Shown one piece after another: positions 38,018 to 48,181 of a DNA stretch of 64,000 bases. The stretch spans positions 1 through 64,000 of the forward strand of contig JAKAJL010000015.1 in the NCBI GenBank assembly GCA_021813805.1, written 5' to 3'. A model generated the notes under the pieces. That model did not search any database, had not been told where the DNA came from, and saw only the letters and a list, made by a program, of their open reading frames with translations. Both the position numbers and the translations under genes were made by a program. The number at the start of each line of letters is the position of its first letter. The first letter of the stretch is position 1. This stretch comes from Pseudomonadota bacterium (GTDB lineage: Bacteria > Pseudomonadota > Alphaproteobacteria > Rhizobiales > Beijerinckiaceae).

Positions 38018-38668
38018 TCAGGCGGCGCGCGCCGCCTCGATGAAGGCGAGGATCTTTTCGACGCTCTTCCGGCCCGGCGCCGTCTCGACCCCGGAGGATA
38101 CGTCCACGCCTGGGGCGCCGGTCAGGCGGATCGCCGCGGCGACATTCCTTGGATCAAGCCCGCCAGACAGCATCCAGTCCTGCTTCGCCAGATTTCGCGC
38201 GCCCTCCTGCAGCAGCGCCCAGTCGAAGCTGAGGCCGTTGCCGCCGGGCAGAACGGCGTCCTTCGGCGGCTTGGCGTCGAACAGCAGGCGATCGGCGACC
38301 TTCTCATATGCCGGGACGGGCGAAAAATCGGCCCTTTGCGCAATGCCGAGCGCCTTGAGGATCGGCAGGCCAAAGGCTTTTCGCAAGGCCGCGACCCGTT
38401 CGGGCGATTCCGCGCCATGCAATTGCAGCCAGTCGGGCGCCATGGCCTCGATGATCGCAGCGACGCGCGCGTCGTCGGCGTCGACCACCAAAGCGACCTT
38501 TTCCGCCCGCCCCCGCACCTGGCCTGACAGGCGGCGCGCCTGATCGAGACCGAGATGGCGCGGACTTTTCTCGAAAAAGACGAATCCGACCATGTCGGCG
38601 CCGCCATACAGGGCAGCCTCCAGCGCCTCCGGCTGGGCGAGGCCGCAGATCTTGACGATGAGCGACAT
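38018..38668 (-). CDS. trpF: phosphoribosylanthranilate isomerase
   Basis: This TIM-barrel enzyme of tryptophan synthesis starts with VKICGLAQPEALEAAL, has LQLHGAESPE, and ends LSGGLDPRNVAAAI and DVSSGVETAPG. It is 216 residues long. It is last in the rpsA-sppA-ihfB-lapA-trpF order, six bases from lapA. Confidence 0.96.
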   Translation of the reverse strand: MSLIVKICGLAQPEALEAALYGGADMVGFVFFEKSPRHLGLDQARRLSGQVRGRAEKVALVVDADDARVAAIIEAMAPDWLQLHGAESPERVAALRKAFGLPILKALGIAQRADFSPVPAYEKVADRLLFDAKPPKDAVLPGGNGLSFDWALLQEGARNLAKQDWMLSGGLDPRNVAAAIRLTGAPGVDVSSGVETAPGRKSVEKILAFIEAARAA

Positions 38669-38674
38669 TTCAGA

Positions 38675-39034
38675 TCAGACGACGCGGGTCGGCGCGTTGG
38701 CCGTGGAGGCGCTCGGCGACAGGCGCAGTTCGGTGTTGTGCGCGCGCAGGCTCTCGTTCTCCCGGCGCAGGGTTTCGAGATTCGCCTTGGCCGCGCGGAG
38801 GGCCTTGCGGTGCCGGCCCTGTCCGAGCCAGGTCGAGGCGCCGCCGAAAAGGACGCCGATCATGACCGCCCCGATCACCACCATATAGAGAGGCGCGGGA
38901 ACTTGCGGCGCCGGCATGCCGCTGGCGGTGAAAGGATTGACATGGAGGACGACCATTTGCCGGTTGGCCATGGAAAAAAATAACAGGATCAGGGCCAGAA
39001 GCGCGAGAACGAGAAATTTCAGCAATCCGCGCAT
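38675..39034 (-). CDS. lapA: LapA-domain inner-membrane protein
   Basis: The 119-residue protein has two hydrophobic segments (about 4-20 and 46-68) and a C-terminal coiled-coil-like stretch (about 75-105). The DUF1049/LapA pattern with FSMANRQMVVLHVNPF fits. In enterics LapA works with LapB in lipopolysaccharide control. Here its position between ihfB and trpF is the conserved one. Confidence 0.85.
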   Translation of the reverse strand: MRGLLKFLVLALLALILLFFSMANRQMVVLHVNPFTASGMPAPQVPAPLYMVVIGAVMIGVLFGGASTWLGQGRHRKALRAAKANLETLRRENESLRAHNTELRLSPSASTANAPTRVV

Positions 39035-39070
39035 ATTCGCCCCATTGGTCCGTCGGCGGCCGGCTCCGTT

Positions 39071-39361
39071 TCAGGCCTTTTCCTGTTCGTTGAGCCGTTC
39101 GCGCAATTCCTTGCCCGTCTTGAAGAAGGGAACGAATTTTTCGGCGACGTCCACTTGATCGCCCGTGCGCGGGTTGCGTCCCACGCGCGCGTCGCGCTTC
39201 TTCACCGAAAAGGCGCCAAAGCCGCGCAATTCGACCCGGTCGCCCCGCGACAAGGCCTCGGTGACCTCGTCGAGAATGGCGTTCACGATATTTTCGACAT
39301 CGCGAAGATAGAGGTGGGGATTGCGGTCGGCGATGCGTTGAACGAGTTCCGATTTGATCAC
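39071..39361 (-). CDS. ihfB: integration host factor subunit beta
   Basis: This 96-residue DNA-bending protein of the HU/IHF family contains [12 protein letters not shown] and [13 protein letters not shown], the DNA-binding arm. It acts with IhfA in nucleoid structure, replication and transcription. It is downstream of sppA. Confidence 0.95.
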   Translation of the reverse strand: MIKSELVQRIADRNPHLYLRDVENIVNAILDEVTEALSRGDRVELRGFGAFSVKKRDARVGRNPRTGDQVDVAEKFVPFFKTGKELRERLNEQEKA

Positions 39362-39409
39362 TGAAGCCGTCCTGGTTTCCGTGCGAAAAATGCGCTCTTG
39401 AGCAGCTTG

Positions 39410-40378
39410 TTATTGTTGCGCGTCAACCTGCCAAATCGCCAGAAGCCCGTCAAGCGCCGAGGCGGCGCGGGCGTCTTCGGCTTTCCGCGCCAGCTCCGCC
39501 GCCTGCGGATAACCGATCGCCGCCAGCGCCCCCGTCGCCAGGCTGAAAAGGCCCAGCGTGCCCTCGACGCCGGGTTTCTTCCAGTCGCGGATTGGCAGAT
39601 TCTTGGCGACGCCCTTCTGTGTCTCCAGCCAGGCCTTGGCCTCCTCCTCGCCGCCGGCGGCGTCGATCAGTTTCAGCGCAAGAGCCTGATGGCCGGTGAA
39701 GACTCGGCCGTCCGAAACCGCGGCCAGCTCCGCATCGGTTAGATTGCGACGCTCTTTCACCAGGCGCTTGAACCAATCGAAGGAATCGACGACCAGGGAA
39801 TTCATCGCCGCGCGGGCGGCGTCGCTGGTCGGGTCGAAGAAATTCGGCTCGTTCTTCAGCGGCGCCGATTTGAAGCTTTCGACCTTCACGCCGATATTGT
39901 CGAGCAGCTTGGCGAAATTCGGCAGTTGCAGCAGCACGCCGATTGAGCCGACGAGAGCGTTGTCGCCGGCGAAAATGCGGTTGGCGCCGAGCGCGACGAC
40001 ATAGCCGCCCGAGGCCCCCAAAGTGTCCACCACCGCGACGACCGGCTTTTTCTTCGCCAGCTGCCGCAAGGCCTTGTAAATTCGCTCCGACCCGGTCACG
40101 GTGCCGCCAGGGCTGTTGATGACGACGATCACCGCGCTCGCCCGCGATTCGCCGACGTCCTTGATCAGCTTGATCGTGGCGCGGTCGCCCGTGATCAGCC
40201 CCTTGATCTCGATCCGCGCGATATGGGGCGTGAGATTGCGCTCGGCGCCGCTGAATCTGCCCGCCGCGACGACAAGCGCGATGACGATCGCCGCCAGAGA
40301 GAACAGGCGCCAGAAAGTGACTTTGCGGCGCAGTCGCCGCCGATCGAGAATGGTTTCAACAGGCGTGGTTTGCGTCAT
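39410..40378 (-). CDS. sppA: signal peptide peptidase SppA (protease IV family)
   Basis: This membrane-anchored serine protease degrades cleaved signal peptides. The N-terminal transmembrane helix (about 23-42) is followed by VINSPGGTVTGSE and the nucleophile in GASGGYVVALGA. The later VKERRNLT region carries a candidate general-base lysine. It is 322 residues long, the short single-repeat form. Confidence 0.93.
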   Translation of the reverse strand: MTQTTPVETILDRRRLRRKVTFWRLFSLAAIVIALVVAAGRFSGAERNLTPHIARIEIKGLITGDRATIKLIKDVGESRASAVIVVINSPGGTVTGSERIYKALRQLAKKKPVVAVVDTLGASGGYVVALGANRIFAGDNALVGSIGVLLQLPNFAKLLDNIGVKVESFKSAPLKNEPNFFDPTSDAARAAMNSLVVDSFDWFKRLVKERRNLTDAELAAVSDGRVFTGHQALALKLIDAAGGEEEAKAWLETQKGVAKNLPIRDWKKPGVEGTLGLFSLATGALAAIGYPQAAELARKAEDARAASALDGLLAIWQVDAQQ

Positions 40379-40443
40379 GCGGGGCGCTCCAGTCTCTTCT
40401 GTTTAGGCCGCCGGCCCCGAAAGCACAACGCCTATCGCAAGGC

Positions 40444-40480
40444 ATGAAAAAGCCCCGCGCGAAAATTTTCGCGCGGGGCT
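40444..40480 (-). terminator. intrinsic terminator of rpsA
   Basis: A perfect 15-bp palindrome AGCCCCGCGCGAAAA/TTTTCGCGCGGGGCT at 40451-40480 is followed on the minus strand by TTTTTC, 20 bases past the rpsA stop. Confidence 0.92.
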
Positions 40481-40500
40481 CTTCGGTTGAAGCGCGAGGC

Positions 40501-42222
<1,722 letters not shown>

Positions 42223-42449
42223 ATTTTCTCCTGAATTGCCCGATCGGGCGGCGCCGGTTGGGTTAGCGTTGCGACTTGCTCCTAAACCGCCAGCGCGCAT
42301 CTTGGTTCGATGCGTCTCACGAAAAAGTGTCCGGCGCGGGCCGGCGGTCGGAAGCGGGTTTTCCGCGGAAAATTCCGCGAAGGCAGTCGGCTAGCAGCTT
42401 TCCCCGCCTCTGGCAAGGCGCCGCAAGGCTTTTCAGCGCAATAAAGGAA
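42223..42449 (-). promoter_or_regulatory. rpsA upstream region
   Basis: About 230 bases between the serA terminator and rpsA. It holds a GCGGAATTTTCCGC palindrome (near 42364-42384) and a degraded copy of the GAAAAAGTG repeat. It must contain the rpsA promoter, but I cannot place it with confidence. Confidence 0.35.
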
Positions 42450-42475
42450 GGGGCGGCGTCGCGCGACGCCGCCCC
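42450..42475 (-). terminator. intrinsic terminator of serA
   Basis: GGGGCGGCGTCG and CGACGCCGCCCC form a perfect 12-bp stem around two bases, followed on the minus strand by TTCCTTTATT, about 20 bases after the serA stop. Confidence 0.8.
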
Positions 42476-42496
42476 GTCGATGCGTTTTTGGCAGGC

Positions 42497-43741
42497 TCAG
42501 CGCTCGTAGATGATGCGGGCGCGGATCGTGCCTTCCAGCGCGCGGATTTCCTCCAGCGCCTGTTCGCAATTCTCGTGAGAGCCGTCGGCCTCGATCACCA
42601 CATAGCCGACCTCGCCGTCGGTCTGCAGATATTCGGAGGCGATGTTCATGCCGCGCCGCGAGAAAATGTCGTTCAGCTTGCCCATCATGCCCGGCACATT
42701 GCGGTGGACATGCATGTAGCGCGTGCCCTGCGGACGCGGCGGCAGCTGGACTTCCGGGAAATTCACGGCGCCGAGGGTCGAGCCGATGTCGGAATAATCG
42801 ATCAGTTTGCGCGCGACTTCCGCGCCGATGCGCTCCTGCGCCTCCTCGGTCGAGCCGCCGATATGCGGGGTGAGAATGACATTGTCGAGACCCTGGAGCG
42901 GGGAGACGAATTTTTCGGCGTTGCCCGCCGGCTCCTTGGGGAAAGTATCCACGACGGCGCCCCGCAGATGCTTGTCCTTGAGCGCCCGCGCCAGCGCGTC
43001 CACGTCCACCGTGGTGCCGCGCGCGTTGTTGATGAAATAGGCGCCCTGTTTCATGGCGCGGAACTGGGCTTCGCCCATCATGTTCTTGGTCTGGGGCGTC
43101 TCGGGCACATGAAGGCTGACCACATCCGACTGGGCCAGCAGATCGTCGAGGGTCTTGCAGGGCTCGGCGTTGCCATGGCGCAGCTTGTCGATCACATCGT
43201 AATAGATCACCTTCATGCCCATGGCCTCGGCCAGAGTGGACAATTGGGCGCCGATATTGCCATAGCCGACGATGCCGAGCGTCTTGCCGCGCACTTCCAT
43301 GCTGTCGGCGGCGCTCTTGTCCCATTCCCCGTGATGAGCCCCGACCGAGCGCGGGAAAATGCGGCGCATCAGCATCACGATCTCGCCGATGGTCAGCTCC
43401 GCCACCGAGCGGGTGTTGGAGAAGGGCGCGTTGAACACCGGGATGCCGCGGATGCGCGCGGAGGGCAGCGAGACCTGATTGGTGCCGATGCAGAAGCAGC
43501 CGACCGCGATCAGCCGGTCGGCGGCCGCGAAAACGTCTTCCCTGAGCTTGGTGCGCGAGCGGATTCCGACCATGTGCACGCCCTGCAGCGCCTCGCGCAA
43601 TTCCGCGCCGTCGAGCGCCTTGGTCAGGCGGGTGACGTTCTCATAGCCGGCGGCGCGGAAAAGCTCGACGGCGCTGGTGTGGATGCCTTCGAGCAGCAGG
43701 ATCTTGATCTTGTCCTTGGGCAGCGACAGTTTTGCGTTCAT
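42497..43741 (-). CDS. serA: D-3-phosphoglycerate dehydrogenase
   Basis: The first step of serine synthesis. The NAD-binding loop is GIVGYGNIGAQLS, the catalytic Arg region is NNARGTTVDVDAL and the His HIGGSTEEAQERIG. A C-terminal ACT domain (about 340-414) implies serine feedback. At 414 residues it is the E. coli-type short form. ATG at 43741 lies six bases after AGGAG; the adjacent ATG at 43744 is too close to it. Confidence 0.96.
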   Translation of the reverse strand: MNAKLSLPKDKIKILLLEGIHTSAVELFRAAGYENVTRLTKALDGAELREALQGVHMVGIRSRTKLREDVFAAADRLIAVGCFCIGTNQVSLPSARIRGIPVFNAPFSNTRSVAELTIGEIVMLMRRIFPRSVGAHHGEWDKSAADSMEVRGKTLGIVGYGNIGAQLSTLAEAMGMKVIYYDVIDKLRHGNAEPCKTLDDLLAQSDVVSLHVPETPQTKNMMGEAQFRAMKQGAYFINNARGTTVDVDALARALKDKHLRGAVVDTFPKEPAGNAEKFVSPLQGLDNVILTPHIGGSTEEAQERIGAEVARKLIDYSDIGSTLGAVNFPEVQLPPRPQGTRYMHVHRNVPGMMGKLNDIFSRRGMNIASEYLQTDGEVGYVVIEADGSHENCEQALEEIRALEGTIRARIIYER

Positions 43742-43896
43742 CATTTGCTCCTGGAGCATTTCCTCTTGGGGCCTGCGTCGCGCGGGGGAGGCCCGGAGGC
43801 GAATGCCGGCGTTTCGAAAAATCGCCCGATCGCGCAAGCGGCTTGCGCCTCTTTCGTCCTCCGGGCCGGCCGCGCGGAAAGGTCAGGACGTCTTGC

Positions 43897-44349
43897 CTAG
43901 AACGTCTTGGCCTTCAGCGGAATGGGTTGCGGGGCGCCGTTCTCGTCGCGGATGGAAAAGCGGTAGCGTCCGGTCTCATCGACATCGACCCGGTAGGACA
44001 GGCGGTCGATGACGCGGTTGTCGCGGTCGAAGGCGAGCACCTTGGGCCGCAGCGTGGGGATTTCGTCTGCGTCGATATAGATCGAGCTGCAGATGATGAT
44101 CTGGTCGCCGGGCTGGCAGGTGCGCGCCGCCGCGCCGTTGAGGATGCAGCAGCGCGAGCCGCGCTCGCCGAGAATGACATAGGTCGAGATGCGCGCGCCG
44201 GAATTCTTGTTCCAGATCTCGACGAATTCGAGCGGCAGGATCCCCGCCTCCTCGCAATGATCGGGATCGAGCGTGATCGAGCCATGATAGTCGATATTGG
44301 CGTCCGTCACGTGGATTCCGTGGAGTTTGGCGCCGACAACCTTACGCAT
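43897..44349 (-). CDS. panD: aspartate 1-decarboxylase
   Basis: This pyruvoyl enzyme makes beta-alanine for pantothenate. The self-cleavage Gly-Ser is in [10 protein letters not shown] (residues 23-24), with KLHG near the start and [14 protein letters not shown] and LNGAAAR downstream. It is 150 residues long, about 25 longer than E. coli PanD because of a C-terminal extension. ATG at 44349 has AGGGACGG upstream. It sits after msrB on the minus strand. Confidence 0.92.
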   Translation of the reverse strand: MRKVVGAKLHGIHVTDANIDYHGSITLDPDHCEEAGILPLEFVEIWNKNSGARISTYVILGERGSRCCILNGAAARTCQPGDQIIICSSIYIDADEIPTLRPKVLAFDRDNRVIDRLSYRVDVDETGRYRFSIRDENGAPQPIPLKAKTF

Positions 44350-44390
44350 TGACCGTCCCTGAAGCTGTTGGAGCCTCATCCTTGCCGCGC

Positions 44391-44840
44391 TCATAGCCGC
44401 TTTTGCGCGGAATCGCCAGCACGCCCTTCGTCGGGCGCTCGATCGGGTTCAAAATTCAGCGCCACCCCGTTGATGCAATAGCGCAGATAAGTCGGCGGCG
44501 GCCCGTCCTCGAAGACATGGCCGAGATGGCCGCCGCATTGGCTGCAATGGACCTCGGTGCGGACCATGAAATGGCTGAGGTCGCGGCTGGTCTCGATGCT
44601 GCCTGGCAGGGGGTCGAAAAAGCTCGGCCAGCCGGTGCCGCTGTCGAATTTCTCGTTTGCGCGGAACAGCTCCTGGCCGCAGCCCACGCAACGGAACACG
44701 CCGGGACGCTTCTCATGGTTGAGCGCGCAGGAGCCCGGCCGCTCGGTGCCATGGCGGCGCAGAACGTCATATTGCTCGGGCGTGAGCCTGGCGCGCCATT
44801 CCTCGTCGCTGAGCGCAACCTTGAAAATCTTCGACGACAT
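44391..44840 (-). CDS. msrB: peptide-methionine (R)-S-oxide reductase MsrB
   Basis: It reduces the R epimer of methionine sulfoxide. Zinc cysteine pairs are in CVGCGQ and CSQCGGH, and the catalytic cysteine in [18 protein letters not shown] is also present. The ATG at 44840 gives 149 residues. The extended frame upstream overlaps the tRNA region and is rejected. The MsrA partner is far away at 3.1 kb. Confidence 0.95.
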   Translation of the reverse strand: MSSKIFKVALSDEEWRARLTPEQYDVLRRHGTERPGSCALNHEKRPGVFRCVGCGQELFRANEKFDSGTGWPSFFDPLPGSIETSRDLSHFMVRTEVHCSQCGGHLGHVFEDGPPPTYLRYCINGVALNFEPDRAPDEGRAGDSAQKRL

Positions 44841-44969
44841 GGGGGTCTCCCGGCGGAACAGCCTATAAATAGAGCGATTTCGCGCCGCAACAAGCGGGGG
44901 CCGGCAGAGGCGCGTTGCCAGCGCTAAGGAAATCGGTCTAAACAGCTTGGCGCCCTTCCGGGCCAGGTG

Positions 44970-45045
44970 GGGCCGGTAGCTCAATGGTTAGAGCCGGCCG
45001 CTCATAACGGTCTGGTTGGGGGTTCGAGTCCCTCCCGGCCCACCA
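44970..45045 (+). tRNA. tRNA-Ile2 (CAT anticodon, lysidine type)
   Basis: GGGCCGG pairs with CCGGCCC, followed by A and an encoded CCA. The anticodon loop is CTCATAA, giving CAT. C4-G69 and C5-G68 pairs match the TilS identity pairs of Ile2, unlike elongator Met. The Ile2 assignment is therefore favoured over Met. Confidence 0.8.
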
Positions 45046-45166
45046 ACCGCTCGTTTTCCGGCCCTTGGCGCCCCATTACGGAAGAGTCGAAAAATTTTCA
45101 TGGCGCGCTTGCGGGCAAGCGGCGCCGCCAGTATGTTCCGCCCGCAACGCCGGCCAGGCCGGACAT

Positions 45167-45241
45167 TGGGGCGTCGCCAAGCGGTAAGGCAGCGGATTTT
45201 GATTCCGCCATACGGAGGTTCGAATCCTCCCGCCCCAGCCA
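45167..45241 (+). tRNA. tRNA-Gln (TTG)
   Basis: TGGGGCG pairs with CGCCCCA, followed by G and an encoded CCA. The anticodon stem GCGGA/TCCGC holds loop TTTTGAT, giving TTG. Confidence 0.95.
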
Positions 45242-45349
45242 GAACCTGTCCCATCGCGCTCGAACCCCCGTAACTGTCGATGGACGACGCTCCTCCAGCC
45301 CGGGGCCCCAGAGGTCGCGCCGCCTGTATCTCGGAGAGAGGGCGGGGGC

Positions 45350-45517
45350 TTGTGCGGAAAATATGTCGTCGCGCCGGTGGACGATCCTTGTCCCGTGTTG
45401 GCGGCGATCGCAGGCTTCATGTCATTTGGCGTTCTGAATTTGACGCCGGATATTGTCGCCGTGGCGATCGTTGACGATCAAAAAGCGCGGGCGCAACATT
45501 CGCGCTCTGAAGCTTGA
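45350..45517 (+). CDS. possible small protein before the SulP gene
   Basis: A frame open from the tRNA-Gln end to a TGA at 45517 shows mostly G/C third positions and translates to YVVAPVDDPCPVLAAIAGF and further, which looks protein-like. A TTG at 45350 preceded by AGAGGG is a possible start (55 residues). It ends 16 bases before SulP. No family is recognised. It may be the remnant of a longer gene. Confidence 0.22.
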   Translation: MCGKYVVAPVDDPCPVLAAIAGFMSFGVLNLTPDIVAVAIVDDQKARAQHSRSEA

Positions 45518-45533
45518 CCCAAAAAGGCGGGTG

Positions 45534-47261
45534 ATGCCAACGGAACCGGTCTGGCTGCGCTGGGCGCCAGGGATCCTGACTGTACGAAACTATCAAGCCT
45601 CATGGCTTCCCCACGATCTTGTCGCGGGGGCCGCTCTGGCGGCCATGCTGGCGCCGGTTGGCGTCGCTTATGCCGTGGCCTCGGGCCTGCCGGGCATCGT
45701 CGGTTTGTACGCGACCATCGTCCCCCTGCTCGCATATGCGTTGTTCGGCCCCAGCCGCATTCTCGTGCTGGGTCCCGATTCGTCGCTGGCCGCCGTGATC
45801 CTTGGCGTTACAGCTCCGCTCGCCGCCGGCGACCCAGTCCGCGCCGTCGCGCTCGCGAGCGCCATGGCCATAGTGTCCGGGAGCGTCTGCGTCATTGCGG
45901 GCGCGGCGCGGCTTGGCTTCGTCACCGAGTTGCTCTCGAAGCCGATCCGCTATGGCTATATGAATGGCATCGCTCTGACCGTCTTGGTCAGTCAGCTGCC
46001 CGAATTATGCGGCTTTCCCGCGAAAAATGAAGGACTGGTTCGCAGAGTCTGGACGACCGGCGGCGAAATCGCCGCGGGAAAAACCAACTGGGTGGGCTTT
46101 GCGCTCGGGGCAGGCGTGCTCGCCCTTGTTCTCGCGCTCAGGAATTACAAGCGCGTTCCCGGCGTTCTGATCGCCGTCGCCGGCGCGACTTTGACTGTCG
46201 GGGGCTTCGGGCTCGACGAAAGATTCGGGGTCGCGGTGCTCGGCGCGCTGCCCAGAGGCCTTCCCGGGTTTGTATTTCCGATCATCGGGCCTGATGCGGT
46301 CGTCCCCGTTGTCGCGGGCGGTTTCGCTGTCGCCATGGTTTCATTCGCCGACGCCAGCGTCCTGTCGCGCGCCTATGCCGCACGGTTAAAGCAAAATGTC
46401 GATCCGAATCAGGAAATGATCGGTCTCGGCGCGGCCAATCTGGCCGCGGGTTTTTTCCAGGGCTTTCCCATCAGCAGCAGTTCGTCGCGCACGCCTGTCG
46501 CGGAAGCGGCGGGGGCGAGAACGCAGCTCGCGAGCGTCGCCGGCGCCCTCGGCATCGCCGCGCTCCTGGTTTTCGCGCCAAACCTGCTGGAAAACCTCCC
46601 CAATTCGGCTCTAGCGGCAGTCGTGATCGCGTCCGCGATCGGCCTCATCGAATTCAAGGATCTGGCCCGGATCTATCGCATCCAGCGCTGGGAATTCTGG
46701 CTGTCCATGGCCTGTTTCGCCGGTGTCGCGATTCTCGGCGTCATTCCTGGAATAGGTCTCGCCGTGGTGGCGGCGGTGATCGAATTCCTCTGGGATGGCT
46801 GGCGGCCCCACTCGGCTATTCTGGGGCGCGCGGAAGGCCTGAAGGGTTATCACGACATCCGCCGCCATCCCGAGGCGCGTCAAATACCGGGTCTGGTGCT
46901 ATTCCGATGGGACGCGCCGCTCTTTTTCGCCAATGCTGAATTCTTCAGGGAGCGCGCCCTGGCGGCGGTGGCCCAGGCGCCGAGCCCGGCGCGCTGGCTG
47001 GTGATCGCCGCGGAACCTGTCACAAGCGTGGACGTCACCGCGGCCGATGCGCTGGCCGAATTGGACAAGGCCTTGCAGGACGCGGGGGTCGAATTGTGCT
47101 TCGCCGAATTGAAAGGCCCCGTGAAGGACAAGCTGAAACGCTTTGGCCTTTTCGCCCAGATCGGCGAGCCGTCGTTTTTTCCGACCGTCGGCGCCGCAGT
47201 CAGCGCCTATCTCGACCGTCACCCTGTTGCGAAGGTTGACGGCGAAGAACACGAGAGCTGA
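45534..47261 (+). CDS. SulP-family (SLC26) anion transporter with STAS domain
   Basis: The 575-residue membrane protein has about 12 hydrophobic segments. The SulP signature region is VGLYATIVPLLAYALFGPSR, followed by DSSLAAVILG and the conserved FPISSSSSRTPVAEAAGART. A STAS domain ends it (about 440-560). Members carry sulfate, bicarbonate or other anions. The substrate is not shown here, and there is no adjacent carbonic anhydrase or sulfur-assimilation gene. The ATG at 45534 has AGGCGGG upstream. Confidence 0.9.
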   Translation: MPTEPVWLRWAPGILTVRNYQASWLPHDLVAGAALAAMLAPVGVAYAVASGLPGIVGLYATIVPLLAYALFGPSRILVLGPDSSLAAVILGVTAPLAAGDPVRAVALASAMAIVSGSVCVIAGAARLGFVTELLSKPIRYGYMNGIALTVLVSQLPELCGFPAKNEGLVRRVWTTGGEIAAGKTNWVGFALGAGVLALVLALRNYKRVPGVLIAVAGATLTVGGFGLDERFGVAVLGALPRGLPGFVFPIIGPDAVVPVVAGGFAVAMVSFADASVLSRAYAARLKQNVDPNQEMIGLGAANLAAGFFQGFPISSSSSRTPVAEAAGARTQLASVAGALGIAALLVFAPNLLENLPNSALAAVVIASAIGLIEFKDLARIYRIQRWEFWLSMACFAGVAILGVIPGIGLAVVAAVIEFLWDGWRPHSAILGRAEGLKGYHDIRRHPEARQIPGLVLFRWDAPLFFANAEFFRERALAAVAQAPSPARWLVIAAEPVTSVDVTAADALAELDKALQDAGVELCFAELKGPVKDKLKRFGLFAQIGEPSFFPTVGAAVSAYLDRHPVAKVDGEEHES

Positions 47262-47473
47262 GGCGGCGACGAATCGATCGGTCTTCGTCTCGACCTGCCC
47301 GCCCGCGTGGCATGAAGCGCCCCGGCGGTCGTTTCCGCAGATCGCCCATGGGGCCGCGACCGGTCAGCCCCGCGATGGCCCGAATGTTGGGCGAGGTTCG
47401 AGCGGTGGTGTGGTAAATCAATGCCCGGTTCCGTGGGGCAGCGTTGAATCGAAGCGTCGAAAGGCTTTTCCAC

Positions 47474-48181
47474 ATGCCGCAAATCGTCTTTTCGTCGCGG
47501 AGCCTGAACAAGACCTATCAGGTCGGCAGCGTCGAGGTCGCCGCGCTGCAAGGGCTCGATCTGGATATTTACCAAGGCGAGTTCATCGTCATCCTTGGGC
47601 CTTCGGGCAGCGGCAAATCGACGCTCCTGAACATATTGGGAGGCCTGGACAGCGCGACGTCCGGCGCAGCGGCCTGGCGCGATCACAATCTCGTCGAGGC
47701 GTCGGACGAAGAACTGACGCGCTATCGGCGCGAGCATGTCGGCTTTGTCTTCCAGTTCTATAATCTCATTCCCAGCCTGACGGCGCGGGAAAATGTCGAA
47801 CTTGTCACGGATATTGCGGAACAGCCGATGCGGCCGGAGGATGCGCTGGCCAAAGTCGGCCTTTCCGAGCGTCTTGACCATTTCCCGTCGCAACTGTCCG
47901 GCGGCGAGCAGCAGAGGGTGGCGATCGCCCGCGCCATCGCCAAACGCCCCGACGTCCTGCTTTGCGACGAACCGACCGGCGCCCTCGATTGCCGGACGGG
48001 GGTCGGCGTTCTTGCCGCTCTCGACGAGGTCAACCGCAGCTTCGGCACGACCACGGTCGTGATTACGCACAACGCCGCCATCGGCGCGATGGCCGACCGC
48101 GTGATGTATATGGCCGACGGCAGGATCGCCCGGATCGAAAGCCATTCCCGGCGCGCCCCTCCCGAGGAAATCCGCTGGTGA
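47474..48181 (+). CDS. ABC transporter ATP-binding protein (MacB/LolD type)
   Basis: The 235-residue ATPase has Walker [11 protein letters not shown], signature [15 protein letters not shown], Walker [13 protein letters not shown] and H-loop VVITHN. Sequence type and context put it with exporters of the MacB/LolD/DevA group. ATG at 47474 has AAAGG upstream. An earlier TTG at 47444 is less likely. Its stop overlaps the permease start (GTGA). Confidence 0.93.
   Translation: MPQIVFSSRSLNKTYQVGSVEVAALQGLDLDIYQGEFIVILGPSGSGKSTLLNILGGLDSATSGAAAWRDHNLVEASDEELTRYRREHVGFVFQFYNLIPSLTARENVELVTDIAEQPMRPEDALAKVGLSERLDHFPSQLSGGEQQRVAIARAIAKRPDVLLCDEPTGALDCRTGVGVLAALDEVNRSFGTTTVVITHNAAIGAMADRVMYMADGRIARIESHSRRAPPEEIRW

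Noticed and set aside
44970-45045. Elongator tRNA-Met for the CAT tRNA.
   Set aside because: The acceptor stem has C4-G69 and C5-G68, the TilS recognition pairs of Ile2, so lysidine-modified tRNA-Ile2 is preferred.
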